A stretch of DNA of 64,000 nucleotides from Hyphomicrobiales bacterium (GTDB lineage: Bacteria; Pseudomonadota; Alphaproteobacteria; Rhizobiales; Rhizobiaceae): NCBI GenBank assembly GCA_900473685.1, contig UCNE01000018.1, positions 1 to 64,000 on the forward strand. The letters are read 5' to 3'. The notes beneath the pieces were generated by a model, which was given only the letters and a program-made list of their open reading frames with translations, was not told where the DNA came from and did not search any database. The position numbers and the translations under genes are program-made. Shown here piece after piece: positions 24,211 through 34,167 of the stretch. How positions within the stretch are numbered: position 1 is the first letter of the stretch; each line of letters opens with the position of its first letter.

Positions 24211-24876
24211 ATGGACCATGTCAATATCGATGTCGTTTCCGATGTCGTCTGCCCCTGGTGCTATCTTGGCAAGGCAAGGCTCGATCAGGCGATCGCCAAT
24301 GTCGCCGATGATATCCGCGTCACCGTCAACTGGCGGCCGTACCAGCTCAATCCGGATCTGCCGCCGGAAGGCGTCGATCACAAGATCCATCTTGCCGAAA
24401 AGCTTGGCGGCCAGGCAGCGGTCGACCGTGCGCATGACATGCTGACGGGCCTTGGCGAACAGGACGGCATCGCGTTCAATTTCGATGCCGTCAAGATCAG
24501 CCCCAATACGCTTGATGCACACCGGCTTCTGCGCTGGGCCTTGACCGAGGGACCGGATGCACAGAGCGAGGTTGCCTCGCTGCTGTTCAAGGCCAATTTC
24601 GAGGAAGGCCGCAATGTCGGCGATCACGCGGTGCTGCTCGATATCGCCACCGAGGCCGGGCTCGACCGCGCGGTTATCGCAGCGCTACTCACCTCGGATG
24701 CCGACAAGGATACCGTTTCCGGGGAAATCGAGACGGCGCGCGGCATGGGCGTCACCGGCGTTCCCTGCTTCATCATCGACAGCAAGTATGCCGTCATGGG
24801 CGCGCAATCAGTCGACGTCCTGACCGGTGCGCTCCGCGATATCGCCAAGATGCAGGATACGTCCCAGATCAATTGA
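24211..24876 (+). CDS. DsbA-family thiol oxidoreductase, FrnE-like
   Basis: A 221-residue cytoplasmic DsbA-like protein with the active site CPWC at 14-17 (SDVVCPWCYLGK), the helical insert with LDAHRLLRWA, and the cis-proline loop GVTGVPCFII. FrnE relatives act as disulfide isomerases in oxidative stress. No signal peptide is present. AAGGAG lies before the ATG. It stands alone and converges with mfd across a terminator. Confidence 0.88.
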   Translation: MDHVNIDVVSDVVCPWCYLGKARLDQAIANVADDIRVTVNWRPYQLNPDLPPEGVDHKIHLAEKLGGQAAVDRAHDMLTGLGEQDGIAFNFDAVKISPNTLDAHRLLRWALTEGPDAQSEVASLLFKANFEEGRNVGDHAVLLDIATEAGLDRAVIAALLTSDADKDTVSGEIETARGMGVTGVPCFIIDSKYAVMGAQSVDVLTGALRDIAKMQDTSQIN

Positions 24877-24892
24877 GTGATGATCCGCACCT

Positions 24893-24926
24893 CAAAAAGC
24901 CGCGCAGAACTCTGCGCGGCTCTTTG
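24893..24926. terminator. Bidirectional terminator between the FrnE-like gene and mfd
   Basis: AGCCGCGCAG and CTGCGCGGCT (24898-24921) pair across an AACT loop. Five A on the left give a T-run for mfd; CTTTGTTTG follows on the plus strand. Confidence 0.8.
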
Positions 24927-24933
24927 TTTGCGA

Positions 24934-27900
24934 TCAGCTCTTTGCCAACCCGGCCAGCTGCGTCATCACAACTGCTGAGCCCGCCAGACGTTTTTCCGGT
25001 GTCGGGAAATCACGCTGGAAGAAGATGCTGTGATCCGGACGGATCTTGGCCATGATTCCCTGCTTGGCGATATAGCCGACAAGCGCGCCCGGATTGGGGA
25101 ATTCGCGATTGCGGAACTGCACCACGACGCCCTTCGGGCCGGCATCGAGCTTCTCGACATTGGCAGTCCGGCAAAGCGACTTGATGTAGACGATCTTCAA
25201 CAGATGCTGGACCTCGAGCGGTAGCGGACCGAAACGGTCGATCAGCTCGGCGCCGAAGGCGTCGATATCGCCAAGCTCGGTAATTTCGCCGAGGCGGCGG
25301 TAAAGGCCGAGGCGCAGATGCAGGTCCGGCACATAGTCGTCGGGGATCATCACCGGCGTGCCGACGGAAATCTGCGGCGACCAGCCGCTATCGGCGATCT
25401 CTTCGTCACCCTTCAGCTCGGCCACCGCCTCCTCCAGCATCTGCTGGTAAAGCTCGAAACCGACTTCCTTGATATGCCCGGACTGTTCGTCACCCAGCAG
25501 GTTGCCGGCGCCGCGGATATCGAGGTCGTGGCTTGCCAGCTGGAAGCCTGCGCCCAGCGTATCCAGCGACTGCAACACTTTGAGGCGGCGCTCCGCCATG
25601 CCGGTCAGCGTCCGGTTGACTGGCAGCGTGAACAGCGCAAAGGCGCGGACCTTGGAACGGCCAACGCGGCCGCGGAGCTGATAGAGCTGCGCCAGGCCGA
25701 ACATGTCAGCGCGATGAACGATCAGCGTATTGGCCGTGGGCACATCGAGACCGGATTCGACGATCGTCGTCGACAGGAGAACATCGTAGCGGCCTTCATA
25801 GAAGGCGTTCATGATGTCCTCGAGTTCGGTCGCAGGCATCTGGCCATGGGCGACGGCGACCTTCAGTTCCGGCACATCCGACTTGAGGAAGTCGTGAATT
25901 TCCGACAGATCGGCCAGGCGCGGGCAGACGTAAAAGCTCTGGCCGCCGCGATAATGTTCGCGCATCAGGGTCTCGCGGATCACCAGGGCATCGAATGGCG
26001 AAATGAACGTGCGCACCGCCATGCGATCAACCGGCGCCGTGGTGATCAGCGACAATTCACGAACGCCCGTCAGTGCCAGTTGCAGCGTGCGCGGGATCGG
26101 CGTTGCCGACAGCGTCAGCACGTGCACGTCGGATTTCAGCTCCTTCAGCCGTTCCTTGTGCTTGACGCCGAAATGCTGCTCTTCGTCGATGATCAACAGG
26201 CCGAGATTGGCAAAGTTGATGGACGCGCCGAGCAGCGCATGCGTGCCGACGACGATATCGGTCTTGCCGTCTGCCACTTCCTTTTTGGTCAGCGCCAGTT
26301 CCTTGGAGCCGACAAGGCGTGACGCCTGGGCAATGCGCACCGGCAGTCCGCGAAAACGCTCGGTGAACGACTTGAAATGCTGGCGGGCAAGCAACGTCGT
26401 CGGCACGACAACGGCCACCTGGACGCCGTTCATGGCGGCGATGAAGGCGGCGCGCAGCGCCACTTCGGTCTTGCCGAAGCCGACGTCGCCGCAAACCAGC
26501 CGGTCCATCGGACGGCCAGCACCGAGATCGTCGCGAACAGACTCGATCGACGTCATCTGGTCTTCGGTTTCATCATACGGGAAACGCGCCGCGAACTCGT
26601 CGTACAGCCCTTCCGGCGTCGTCAGCACCGGCGCATGCCGTGTCAGACGTTCGGCAGCAATGCGGATCAGACCGCCGGCCATGTCGAGCAGGCGTTTTTT
26701 CAGCTTGGCCTTGCGCGCCTGCCAGGCGACGCCGCCGAGCTTGTCGAGAACGGCATCGCTGCCTTCCGAGCCATAGCGCGACAGCAGCTCGATGTTTTCC
26801 ACCGGCAGGAACAGTTTTGCCTCGTCGGCATAGACCAGCTCAAGACAGGCATGCGGTGCACCGGCAGCCTCGATGGTGCGCAGGCCGATAAACCGGCCGA
26901 TGCCATGTTCGGCATGCACAACAATGCTGCCCTCGTCGAGACCGGCGACCTCGGCGATGAAATCGGCACCGCGCTTGCGGCGCTTCGAGCGGCGCACCAT
27001 GCGATCGCCGAGAATGTCCTGTTCGCCGATGACCACGAGATCGCCGGTTTCAAAGCCACTTTCAAGACTGAGGACGGCCGACGCCGCCTCCCCGGGCTTC
27101 AGGCTGTTGAGCTCCGACAGCGCCTTGACCGGCTTGATATTGGCAAGGCCGTGCTCGACCAGGACCTGCAGCAGGCGGTCGAGCGATCCTTCCGACCAGG
27201 CGGAGATCAGCACCCTTGCGCCCTTGGCGCGGCGGTCGGCGATATATTTGACGGCCTGATCGAAGACATTGACGCGCTCGGCATCACTGGTCGATTCCGT
27301 CGCATTTTTCGCCCAGCGCACCCCGAGCCGCGCATCGACGGTGATCACCTGGCGCGCTTCGCCTTCGTGCTCGCTGAACGGTGAGAGACGGACGGCGTTG
27401 CGGGACACCAGCGCAGCATTGAACGCTTCGGCACTGAGGTACAGCATCTCAGGCGGTACCGGCTTGTAGGGCGTGCCCTGCGAGATCTGCGACTTGCCGG
27501 GGGACGCGGACGCCTGGCGGGCCTCGTAGTAATCCTGAACCAGTTTTGAGCGCTCGGCTGCGGCTTCGCGAACCACATGGTCTGTGACGATATGGAAACC
27601 GGCGAGATAATCGAACACCGTATCGAGCGTATCGTAGAACAGCGGCAGCCAGTGTTCCATGCCCGCATAACGCCGGCCTTCCGAGACGGCCAGATAGAGC
27701 GCGTCGTCGCGGGTCGCCGCGCCAAACATCGACAGATATTGCGTGCGAAAATGGCTGATCGTTTCTGGCGTCAGCGATACCTCGCTCATCGGATTGAGAT
27801 CGAGCGAGCGCGCTTTACCGGTGGTGCGCTGGCTGGCCGGATCGAACGAACGGATGCTTTCCAGCGTATCGCCGAAGAAATCCAGCCGCACCGGCTCATC

Positions 27901-28440
27901 GTTACCGGGAACGAAGACATCAAGAATGCCGCCGCGCACCGCATATTCGCCGACCTCGCGAACCGTGGCGACGCGCTCGAAGCCGTTGCGGCCAAGCCGG
28001 GCGGCGATATCGTCCATGCGGATATTCGCACCCGGGCGCGCCGAAAAGGCGAGGTTTTCGATGATGTCCTGCGGCGCCATCTTCTGCAGCGCGGCATTGA
28101 CGGTGACGAGCACGATGGCCGGATGCGGCTTTTTCGCATGTGCAATCAGGCCGCTCAGCGTCGCCAGGCGCCGCGCCGACGTGTCGGCACTGGGGGACAC
28201 GCGGTCATAGGGCAGGCAATCCCAGCCCGGCAGGGTCAAGACGGGAATATCAGGGGCGGCGAAGCCCAGCATCTGCTCGACATCGGCAATGCGCTGGCCA
28301 TCAGACAGAATGTAGGCGACCGGGCCATTGGCGCGGGCAAGCTCGGCAAGGATCAACGGTTCGACCCCGGCGGGAACCGGGCCGATGGTCAGCTCGCGGG
28401 TGGCGCGGGCAACTTTCTTGGGGTCAAAACCGGCGATCAT
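24934..28440 (-). CDS. mfd: Transcription-repair coupling factor
   Basis: Mfd removes RNA polymerase stalled at DNA damage and recruits UvrA. The 1168-residue protein contains the UvrB-like N-terminal module, the RNA-polymerase-interacting region, and a RecG-like SF2 translocase with Walker A GDVGFGKTE near residue 650 and DEEQHFG near 750, then LLSTTIVESGLDVPTANT and the QLRGRVGRS motif. The C-terminal TRCF domain is complete. Its ATG overlaps the sdhE stop by one base (TGATG), so translation is coupled. Confidence 0.97.
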   Translation of the reverse strand: MIAGFDPKKVARATRELTIGPVPAGVEPLILAELARANGPVAYILSDGQRIADVEQMLGFAAPDIPVLTLPGWDCLPYDRVSPSADTSARRLATLSGLIAHAKKPHPAIVLVTVNAALQKMAPQDIIENLAFSARPGANIRMDDIAARLGRNGFERVATVREVGEYAVRGGILDVFVPGNDEPVRLDFFGDTLESIRSFDPASQRTTGKARSLDLNPMSEVSLTPETISHFRTQYLSMFGAATRDDALYLAVSEGRRYAGMEHWLPLFYDTLDTVFDYLAGFHIVTDHVVREAAAERSKLVQDYYEARQASASPGKSQISQGTPYKPVPPEMLYLSAEAFNAALVSRNAVRLSPFSEHEGEARQVITVDARLGVRWAKNATESTSDAERVNVFDQAVKYIADRRAKGARVLISAWSEGSLDRLLQVLVEHGLANIKPVKALSELNSLKPGEAASAVLSLESGFETGDLVVIGEQDILGDRMVRRSKRRKRGADFIAEVAGLDEGSIVVHAEHGIGRFIGLRTIEAAGAPHACLELVYADEAKLFLPVENIELLSRYGSEGSDAVLDKLGGVAWQARKAKLKKRLLDMAGGLIRIAAERLTRHAPVLTTPEGLYDEFAARFPYDETEDQMTSIESVRDDLGAGRPMDRLVCGDVGFGKTEVALRAAFIAAMNGVQVAVVVPTTLLARQHFKSFTERFRGLPVRIAQASRLVGSKELALTKKEVADGKTDIVVGTHALLGASINFANLGLLIIDEEQHFGVKHKERLKELKSDVHVLTLSATPIPRTLQLALTGVRELSLITTAPVDRMAVRTFISPFDALVIRETLMREHYRGGQSFYVCPRLADLSEIHDFLKSDVPELKVAVAHGQMPATELEDIMNAFYEGRYDVLLSTTIVESGLDVPTANTLIVHRADMFGLAQLYQLRGRVGRSKVRAFALFTLPVNRTLTGMAERRLKVLQSLDTLGAGFQLASHDLDIRGAGNLLGDEQSGHIKEVGFELYQQMLEEAVAELKGDEEIADSGWSPQISVGTPVMIPDDYVPDLHLRLGLYRRLGEITELGDIDAFGAELIDRFGPLPLEVQHLLKIVYIKSLCRTANVEKLDAGPKGVVVQFRNREFPNPGALVGYIAKQGIMAKIRPDHSIFFQRDFPTPEKRLAGSAVVMTQLAGLAKS

Positions 28441-28754
28441 CAGATGTTTTTGTCCCTGTCGGCAAGCAGCACATCAAAATCGGGGCGATAGGAAACGATC
28501 CGATTGAACAACGGCGTGCGATAGCGCTCCGGTACCGGTTGCGATCCAAGCACCCACTTGAGCAGATCAGTATCTTCTTCGCCCATGATCGTTTCGAGCT
28601 CGTCGAGCTCGGTCTCTGCCAGGTCAGCAAGCTCGTTATCGGCAAACTGGCCGAACACCAGATCCATTTCGCGAACACCACGGTGCCAGGCACGGAAAAG
28701 AATCCGTTTACGGCGCGGATCGAGATCGGCGCTGGTACGTGTAATGCCGGTCAT
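28440..28754 (-). CDS. sdhE: FAD assembly factor SdhE
   Basis: A 104-residue helical protein that helps attach FAD covalently to the succinate dehydrogenase flavoprotein. The diagnostic RGxxE motif is RGVREMD, followed by the conserved acidic FADNELADL and the hydrophobic LLKWVLG. The ATG at 28754 has AGGAAGGA upstream; the in-frame extension to 28778 is unlikely. It is the first gene of an sdhE-mfd unit and divergent from recG. Confidence 0.93.
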   Translation of the reverse strand: MTGITRTSADLDPRRKRILFRAWHRGVREMDLVFGQFADNELADLAETELDELETIMGEEDTDLLKWVLGSQPVPERYRTPLFNRIVSYRPDFDVLLADRDKNI

Positions 28755-28872
28755 GAAAAGTCCTTCCTGCCACCGCATCGCAAAAGGCGGCGTTTCGCTA
28801 TGGCTCTATAAACGCTGAAAAGAGTATTGTCAGCCTTGCCAAAGACCTAATCCTCGTTTCAGTCTGCCCCGC

Positions 28873-30975
28873 ATGCGCCCTGCCCTTCTCGATCCACTTT
28901 TTGCTCCGCTCAACTCGCTTCCCGGCATCGGTCCGAAAGCCGGTGAACTCTATGCACGCCTGCTCGGCCGCGACAGCATCGACGACTGCCGGGTGATCTA
29001 CCTTGTCTTTCACGCACCGCATTCATTGATCGACCGGCGCCATCAGCCGGGCATCGCCCGCGCGCCGCAGGGCGTCATCGTCACCATCACCGGCCGGGTC
29101 GACCGGCACCAGCCGCCACCGCCGCGCACCAGCCAGCCCTACCGTGTCTTTCTGCATGACGACACAGGCGAACTGGCGCTGACCTTCTTCCGGGTCAAGG
29201 GAAACTGGCTGGAGAAAGCACTGCCGGTCGATGAGACCGTGACCGTCAGTGGCAAGGTCGACTGGTTCAACGGCCGTCCATCGATGGTGCATCCGGATTA
29301 CATGGTGCGCGCGACAGAGGCGGAAAACCTGCCGCTGGTCGAACCGATCTATCCGCTGACGGCCGGTCTTTCGGCGCGCATCTTGCGCAAGGCGGTCGAG
29401 GCGGCCCTGCCCCGCATTCCCGACTTTCCGGAATGGATCGAAGAATCCCTGATGCAAAAACAGGGCTTTCAGTCCGCGCGTGATTGTTTTCTCGCTCTGC
29501 ATGATCCGCGCGACGAAACCGATCTCGACCCGCAGGCACCGGCCCGGCGGCGGTTGGCCTATGACGAATTCCTCGCCGGACAGCTCTCGCTGTCGCTCGT
29601 GCGCCAGCGGCTGCGCAAGGTTGCCGGAATACCGGTTCATGCAACGGGCAAACTCAGCAAGCCGGTGCTTGCAGCCCTGCCGTTTTCGCTGACCGGCAGC
29701 CAAGAAACCGCGATCGGCGAAGTGCTGAAGGATATGTCTGGTACCGAGCGCATGCTGCGGCTGCTGCAAGGCGACGTCGGCTCGGGGAAAACCGCGGTGG
29801 CGCTGATGTCGATGCTGGCTGCCGTCGAGGCTGGCGGTCAAGCGGTGCTGATGGCACCGACCGAAATTCTCGCGCGCCAGCATTTTGCAACATTGTCGAA
29901 GATGGCGGCGCCTGCCGGCGTGAGCATCGACGTCTTGACCGGCCGCACCAAGGGCCGCGAGCGCGACGCCATTCTGGAACGCATCGCATCGGGCCAAACG
30001 CAGATCGTGATCGGCACGCATGCGCTGTTCCAGGATACCGTCGTCTACAACAACCTTCTGCTGGCCGTCGTCGATGAACAACACCGGTTCGGCGTTCACC
30101 AGCGCCTGCGGCTGACGGCCAAGGGCATTTCCCCGCATATGCTGGTCATGACGGCAACCCCCATCCCGCGTACGCTGGTTCTGGCCGCATTCGGCGACAT
30201 GGATGTCTCGAAACTCACCGAGAAACCGGCCGGGCGAAAGCCGATCCAGACGGTGACGGTTTCGACAGAGCGAACCGGCGAAATCGTCGACCGGCTGCGC
30301 ACCGCGCTGTCAGAGGGCAAGAAAGCCTACTGGATCTGCCCGCTGGTCGAGGAATCGGAAGCCTCCGACCTGATGTCGGCGGATGAGCGCTTCCAGAGCC
30401 TCGACAAGCAGTTCGGTCCGAATGTCGGCCTCGTGCATGGACGCATGAACGGGGCGGAAAAGGACGCGGTGATGCTCGCCTTCAAGAATGGCGAGATCCG
30501 GCTTCTTGTTGCCACCACTGTCGTCGAGGTCGGGGTCGATGTGCCGGATGCGACGATTATGGTGATCGAGCATGCCGAACGGTTCGGGCTGGCTCAGTTG
30601 CATCAGCTGCGCGGCCGCGTCGGCCGTGGCGACGAAGCCTCGACCTGCATCCTGCTCTACAAGGGACCACTCAGCGAAAACGGCCGGGCAAGGTTGTCGA
30701 TCTTACGGGATACAGAGGACGGATTCCTCATCGCCGAAGAGGATCTGAAACTGCGTGGCGAAGGCGAATTGCTCGGCACGCGGCAATCCGGAACACCCGG
30801 GTTTCGCATTGCCAGCCTGGAAGCGCATGGCGATCTGTTGGAAATTGCCCGCAAGGATGCCGCCTACATCATCGAGCGAGACCCGGATCTGACATCGCCG
30901 CGCGGTGAGGCTTTGCGCACGCTGCTCTATCTGCACCGGCGCGATGAAGCGATCCGTTTTCTCAGGGCCGGCTAA
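28873..30975 (+). CDS. recG: ATP-dependent DNA helicase RecG
   Basis: RecG remodels branched DNA at stalled forks and in recombination. The 700-residue protein has an N-terminal wedge/OB region (HQPPPPRTSQPYRVFLHDDTGELALTFF area), Walker A GDVGSGKT at 300-307, the DEQHRFG box at 401-407, VATTVVEVGVDVPDATIM and QLRGRVGRG. Start ATG at 28873 gives MRPALLDPLFAPLNSLPGIGPK, the usual N terminus. Its last 14 bp overlap the end of the DUF502 gene on the other strand. Confidence 0.97.
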   Translation: MRPALLDPLFAPLNSLPGIGPKAGELYARLLGRDSIDDCRVIYLVFHAPHSLIDRRHQPGIARAPQGVIVTITGRVDRHQPPPPRTSQPYRVFLHDDTGELALTFFRVKGNWLEKALPVDETVTVSGKVDWFNGRPSMVHPDYMVRATEAENLPLVEPIYPLTAGLSARILRKAVEAALPRIPDFPEWIEESLMQKQGFQSARDCFLALHDPRDETDLDPQAPARRRLAYDEFLAGQLSLSLVRQRLRKVAGIPVHATGKLSKPVLAALPFSLTGSQETAIGEVLKDMSGTERMLRLLQGDVGSGKTAVALMSMLAAVEAGGQAVLMAPTEILARQHFATLSKMAAPAGVSIDVLTGRTKGRERDAILERIASGQTQIVIGTHALFQDTVVYNNLLLAVVDEQHRFGVHQRLRLTAKGISPHMLVMTATPIPRTLVLAAFGDMDVSKLTEKPAGRKPIQTVTVSTERTGEIVDRLRTALSEGKKAYWICPLVEESEASDLMSADERFQSLDKQFGPNVGLVHGRMNGAEKDAVMLAFKNGEIRLLVATTVVEVGVDVPDATIMVIEHAERFGLAQLHQLRGRVGRGDEASTCILLYKGPLSENGRARLSILRDTEDGFLIAEEDLKLRGEGELLGTRQSGTPGFRIASLEAHGDLLEIARKDAAYIIERDPDLTSPRGEALRTLLYLHRRDEAIRFLRAG

Positions 30976-31672
30976 GCGTCTTGCCGCGTTTGATGGGTGC
31001 TGGTTCCTGCGTGACAGCCAGAGCTTTTGGCAGATAATCGGGCGCGACCAGACCGCCGGACAGAAGCAGCTTGGCAGCGTCTTCGGGGCTCATGTCCAAC
31101 GGCACGATCTTTTCGCGCTGCACGAAAATCAGAAAACCGGCGGTTGGCACCGGCGTCGGTGGCAGGAAAACCGCGACCATGTCCAACCCGCGCTCGGTAA
31201 ATTTGACCGCGATCTCGCCCTTCGCGTCCGTGGCGATGAACACCAGCGCCCAGAGGCCGGGACTGGGATATTCGATCAGCCCTGCCTTCTTGAACGAATT
31301 CGACTGATCCTGCAGCACCGTCTGGAAAATCTGCTTCAGGCCCTTGTAGATCGAGCGGACCAGCGGCGTGCGAACGAGCAGCGATTCACCGAAGCCAACG
31401 ACGCTGCGGCCAATCAGGTTGGCCGTGAAAAAACCGACCAGCGTGATCAGCACCAACGCCGTCAACAGGCCAAAGCCTGGCACCGGATAGGGCAGGAAAT
31501 TGTCCGGGTTATAGTCGAATGGCAAGTATGGTTTGACCCAGCTGTCGGCCCAGAGAATGAACGACCATGTAATCCAGGCGGTGATGGCCAGCGGCGCACA
31601 GATGATCAGGCCGGTCAGGAAATAATTCCTCAACCGCGTGGCAAAAAACCCACGTGCCGGTTTGTCTGTCAT
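30962..31672 (-). CDS. DUF502 family membrane protein
   Basis: A 236-residue membrane protein of the DUF502 (COG2928) family. Two hydrophobic helices (YFLTGLIICAPLAITAWITW and LLTALVLITLVGFF, within 15-90) come before a conserved soluble half with VRSIYKGLKQIFQTVL, the aromatic/proline loop VFLPPTPVPTAGFLIFV, and SPEDAAKLLLSGG. Function is not settled. The start at 31672 (CGGAG upstream) is preferred to a TTG at 31693. It lies 10 bp after the GNAT gene and probably belongs to the glmU-glmS-GNAT run. Confidence 0.88.
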   Translation of the reverse strand: MTDKPARGFFATRLRNYFLTGLIICAPLAITAWITWSFILWADSWVKPYLPFDYNPDNFLPYPVPGFGLLTALVLITLVGFFTANLIGRSVVGFGESLLVRTPLVRSIYKGLKQIFQTVLQDQSNSFKKAGLIEYPSPGLWALVFIATDAKGEIAVKFTERGLDMVAVFLPPTPVPTAGFLIFVQREKIVPLDMSPEDAAKLLLSGGLVAPDYLPKALAVTQEPAPIKRGKTLSRP

Positions 31673-31682
31673 ACCGCTCCGT

Positions 31683-32189
31683 CTATTCGCCAACGCCAGC
31701 GTAAAACGCCGCGTTATAGTTTACCATGCCGGACGCCTCACCCGAGGACAAGGGCTGCACCAAAAAATACTGCGGCGCACAATCCTTGAGGATAAACTGA
31801 GGATCATTGCGAAATCCGAACTTCCGATAAAAATCCGGATCGCCCATGACGACGCAGCCTGCCGCTGCGTGATGCCGCAACATTTCCAGTCCCTGGCGGA
31901 TCAGGGCGCCACCGATGCCCCGCCCCTGATATTCGGGCCGAACCGATATCGGACCGAGCCCGAACCAACCATTCGAACCACCGGACAGTTCGACAGGAGA
32001 AAAAGCGATATGGCCGGCGACATCGTCGTCCACCACGGCAACCAGGGAAATGCTGAGAGCACCGGCTTGCCGCAAGCAGTCGATGATCAAATGTTCGGTC
32101 TGATCGCTGTGTGGATGATCCTTGAAGGCCGCTGCCGTGACGTCCCGGATCGCTGCGGTATCAGCCGGGATCTCCTGACGGATGATCAT
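31683..32189 (-). CDS. GNAT family N-acetyltransferase
   Basis: A 168-residue acyl-CoA-dependent N-acetyltransferase of the YhbS-like type. The acetyl-CoA motif reads VRPEYQGRGIGGALI (about 87-101), with DPDFYRKFGF in the C-terminal half. The substrate is unknown. Its ATG overlaps the glmS stop as ATGA, so it is coupled to glmS. The position hints at amino-sugar or cell-envelope chemistry, but that is inference only. Confidence 0.9.
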   Translation of the reverse strand: MIIRQEIPADTAAIRDVTAAAFKDHPHSDQTEHLIIDCLRQAGALSISLVAVVDDDVAGHIAFSPVELSGGSNGWFGLGPISVRPEYQGRGIGGALIRQGLEMLRHHAAAGCVVMGDPDFYRKFGFRNDPQFILKDCAPQYFLVQPLSSGEASGMVNYNAAFYAGVGE

Positions 32190-34012
32190 TCTACCGTGAC
32201 CGATTTTGCCAGGTTGCGCGGCTGATCGACATCGGTGCCCATGAACACGGCCGTGTGATAGGCGAGCAACTGGATCGGCAGCGAGAAGATCATCGGCGCG
32301 ATGATCTCGTCGACATTCGGCAGGACGATCGTGCTCATCGTCTCGAGCTTGGAGGCTGCTGCCCCCTTCTCGTCGGTGATGAAGATGATGCGGCCGCCAC
32401 GGGCTGCGACTTCCTGCATGTTCGACACGGTTTTTTCGAAGAACCGGTCGTGCGGCGCGATGACGATGACCGGCATGTTTTCGTCGATCAGCGCGATCGG
32501 GCCATGCTTCAATTCACCGGCGGCATAACCTTCGGCGTGAATATAGGAAATTTCCTTGAGTTTCAGCGCGCCTTCCATCGCCAGCGGATAGCTGGTGCCG
32601 CGGCCGAGGTAGAGCACGTCCTTGCACTTCGACAATTCGCGCGACAGGCTTTCGATCGTTGGCTGGATGCTGTTCAGCACCTTGCCCATGATGCGCGGCA
32701 TCTCCGCAAGACTGCGGACCAGAACCTTTTCCTCGGTCTCCGTTATCGTTCCGCGCGCGCGGCCTGCGCCAATGGCAAGAGCCGCAAGCACAGACAACTG
32801 GCAGGTAAAGGCCTTGGTCGAGGCGACGCCGATTTCAGGCCCGGCCAAGATCGGGAAGATCGCATCGGATTCCCGCGCGATGGTCGATTCCTTGACGTTG
32901 ACGACAGCGCCGATCTTCAGGCCGTTTTCCTTGCAATAGCGCAGCGAAGCCAGCGTGTCGGCAGTTTCGCCGGACTGCGAGATGAAGAGTGCTGCCGATT
33001 GCGGCGACAGCGGAATGTCGCGGTAGCGGAATTCCGAAGCCACGTCGATTTCGACCGGCAGCCGGGCATAACGTTCGAACCAGTATTTGCCGACCAGGCC
33101 GGCGAGATAGGCGGTGCCGCAAGCCGAGATGGCAAGGCTCGGCACCTTGGCGAAATCAATCGCGGCCGCGATCGGGTTGACCTTATTCTCGATGAAATCG
33201 ACGTAGTGGCTGAGCGCATGCGAAATCACTTCCGGCTGCTCGTAGATTTCCTTTTCCATGAAATGGCGGTGATTGCCCTTGTCGACCATATAGGCGGCGG
33301 CAACCGACACCTGACGTGGACGGGAGACCGGCCTACCGTCATGATCGAGGATTTCGATGCTATTGGCCGTCAGCACAGCCCAATCGCCATCGATCAGATA
33401 GGTGATTTCATTGGTGAAGGGCGACAACGCGATCGCGTCGGAGCCAAGGAACATCTCGCCCTTGCCGAAACCAACAGCAAGCGGCGGGCCGCTGCGGGCG
33501 GCCATGATCGTGTCCGGTGCATCCTGGAAGATGACCGCCAGCGCATAGGCGCCGGTGACGCGGCGCAGCATCGCCTGCATCGCGTCTTTTTGGCTCATGC
33601 CGTCGCGGATCAGCTTGGCCAGCAGCTGCGCAACGACTTCGGTGTCGGTCTGCGTCTTGAAGGTCGCGCCGGCGGCGGCAAGCTCATCCTTCAGCTCGGA
33701 AAAATTCTCGATGATGCCGTTGTGGACGACGGCGACACCATCAGTGAAATGCGGATGGGCATTGTTTTCGGTCGGTGCGCCATGCGTCGCCCAGCGGGTG
33801 TGGGCAATGCCGGTCTGTCCTGCCAGCGGCTCGCCGCGCAGCTTGGTTTCCAGGTTGACCAGCTTGCCTTCAGCGCGGCGGCGCTCAAGCACACCGTTAT
33901 GGATGGTCGCGACACCCGCGGAATCGTAGCCGCGATATTCGAGACGCTTCAGCGCATCGACGAGGCGCTCGGAGACTGGCTGATTTCCAACAATACCGAC
34001 GATGCCGCACAT
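32186..34012 (-). CDS. glmS: Glutamine-fructose-6-phosphate aminotransferase (isomerising)
   Basis: Makes glucosamine-6-phosphate from fructose-6-phosphate and glutamine, the first step towards UDP-GlcNAc. The 608-residue enzyme starts MCGIVGIVG, exposing the catalytic Cys after methionine removal. The glutaminase half has RWATHGAPTENNAHPH; two SIS domains follow (ISQSGETADTLASLRY; the C-terminal end is KSVTVE). GGAGAAG precedes the ATG at 34012; a longer reading to 34057 would bury the nucleophile. It lies 155 bp downstream of glmU. Confidence 0.97.
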   Translation of the reverse strand: MCGIVGIVGNQPVSERLVDALKRLEYRGYDSAGVATIHNGVLERRRAEGKLVNLETKLRGEPLAGQTGIAHTRWATHGAPTENNAHPHFTDGVAVVHNGIIENFSELKDELAAAGATFKTQTDTEVVAQLLAKLIRDGMSQKDAMQAMLRRVTGAYALAVIFQDAPDTIMAARSGPPLAVGFGKGEMFLGSDAIALSPFTNEITYLIDGDWAVLTANSIEILDHDGRPVSRPRQVSVAAAYMVDKGNHRHFMEKEIYEQPEVISHALSHYVDFIENKVNPIAAAIDFAKVPSLAISACGTAYLAGLVGKYWFERYARLPVEIDVASEFRYRDIPLSPQSAALFISQSGETADTLASLRYCKENGLKIGAVVNVKESTIARESDAIFPILAGPEIGVASTKAFTCQLSVLAALAIGAGRARGTITETEEKVLVRSLAEMPRIMGKVLNSIQPTIESLSRELSKCKDVLYLGRGTSYPLAMEGALKLKEISYIHAEGYAAGELKHGPIALIDENMPVIVIAPHDRFFEKTVSNMQEVAARGGRIIFITDEKGAAASKLETMSTIVLPNVDEIIAPMIFSLPIQLLAYHTAVFMGTDVDQPRNLAKSVTVE

Positions 34013-34167
34013 ATGTTTCTTCTCCGCAATTCTTCGCAAAACCGGCGTGCCAAACACGCCTGCCGCAATATTCTTCAGATGCCGCTTAGGTACCGGATTT
34101 CACAAAATGCGCAATCAGCCCGAAACTCACTTTCGATGTCAGCTTTTAACCGTGCCCTGGCGACATG

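Noticed and set aside
25318-26322. Long plus-strand frames opposite mfd
   Set aside because: They are shadows of mfd; their composition is typical of reverse-complemented coding sequence.
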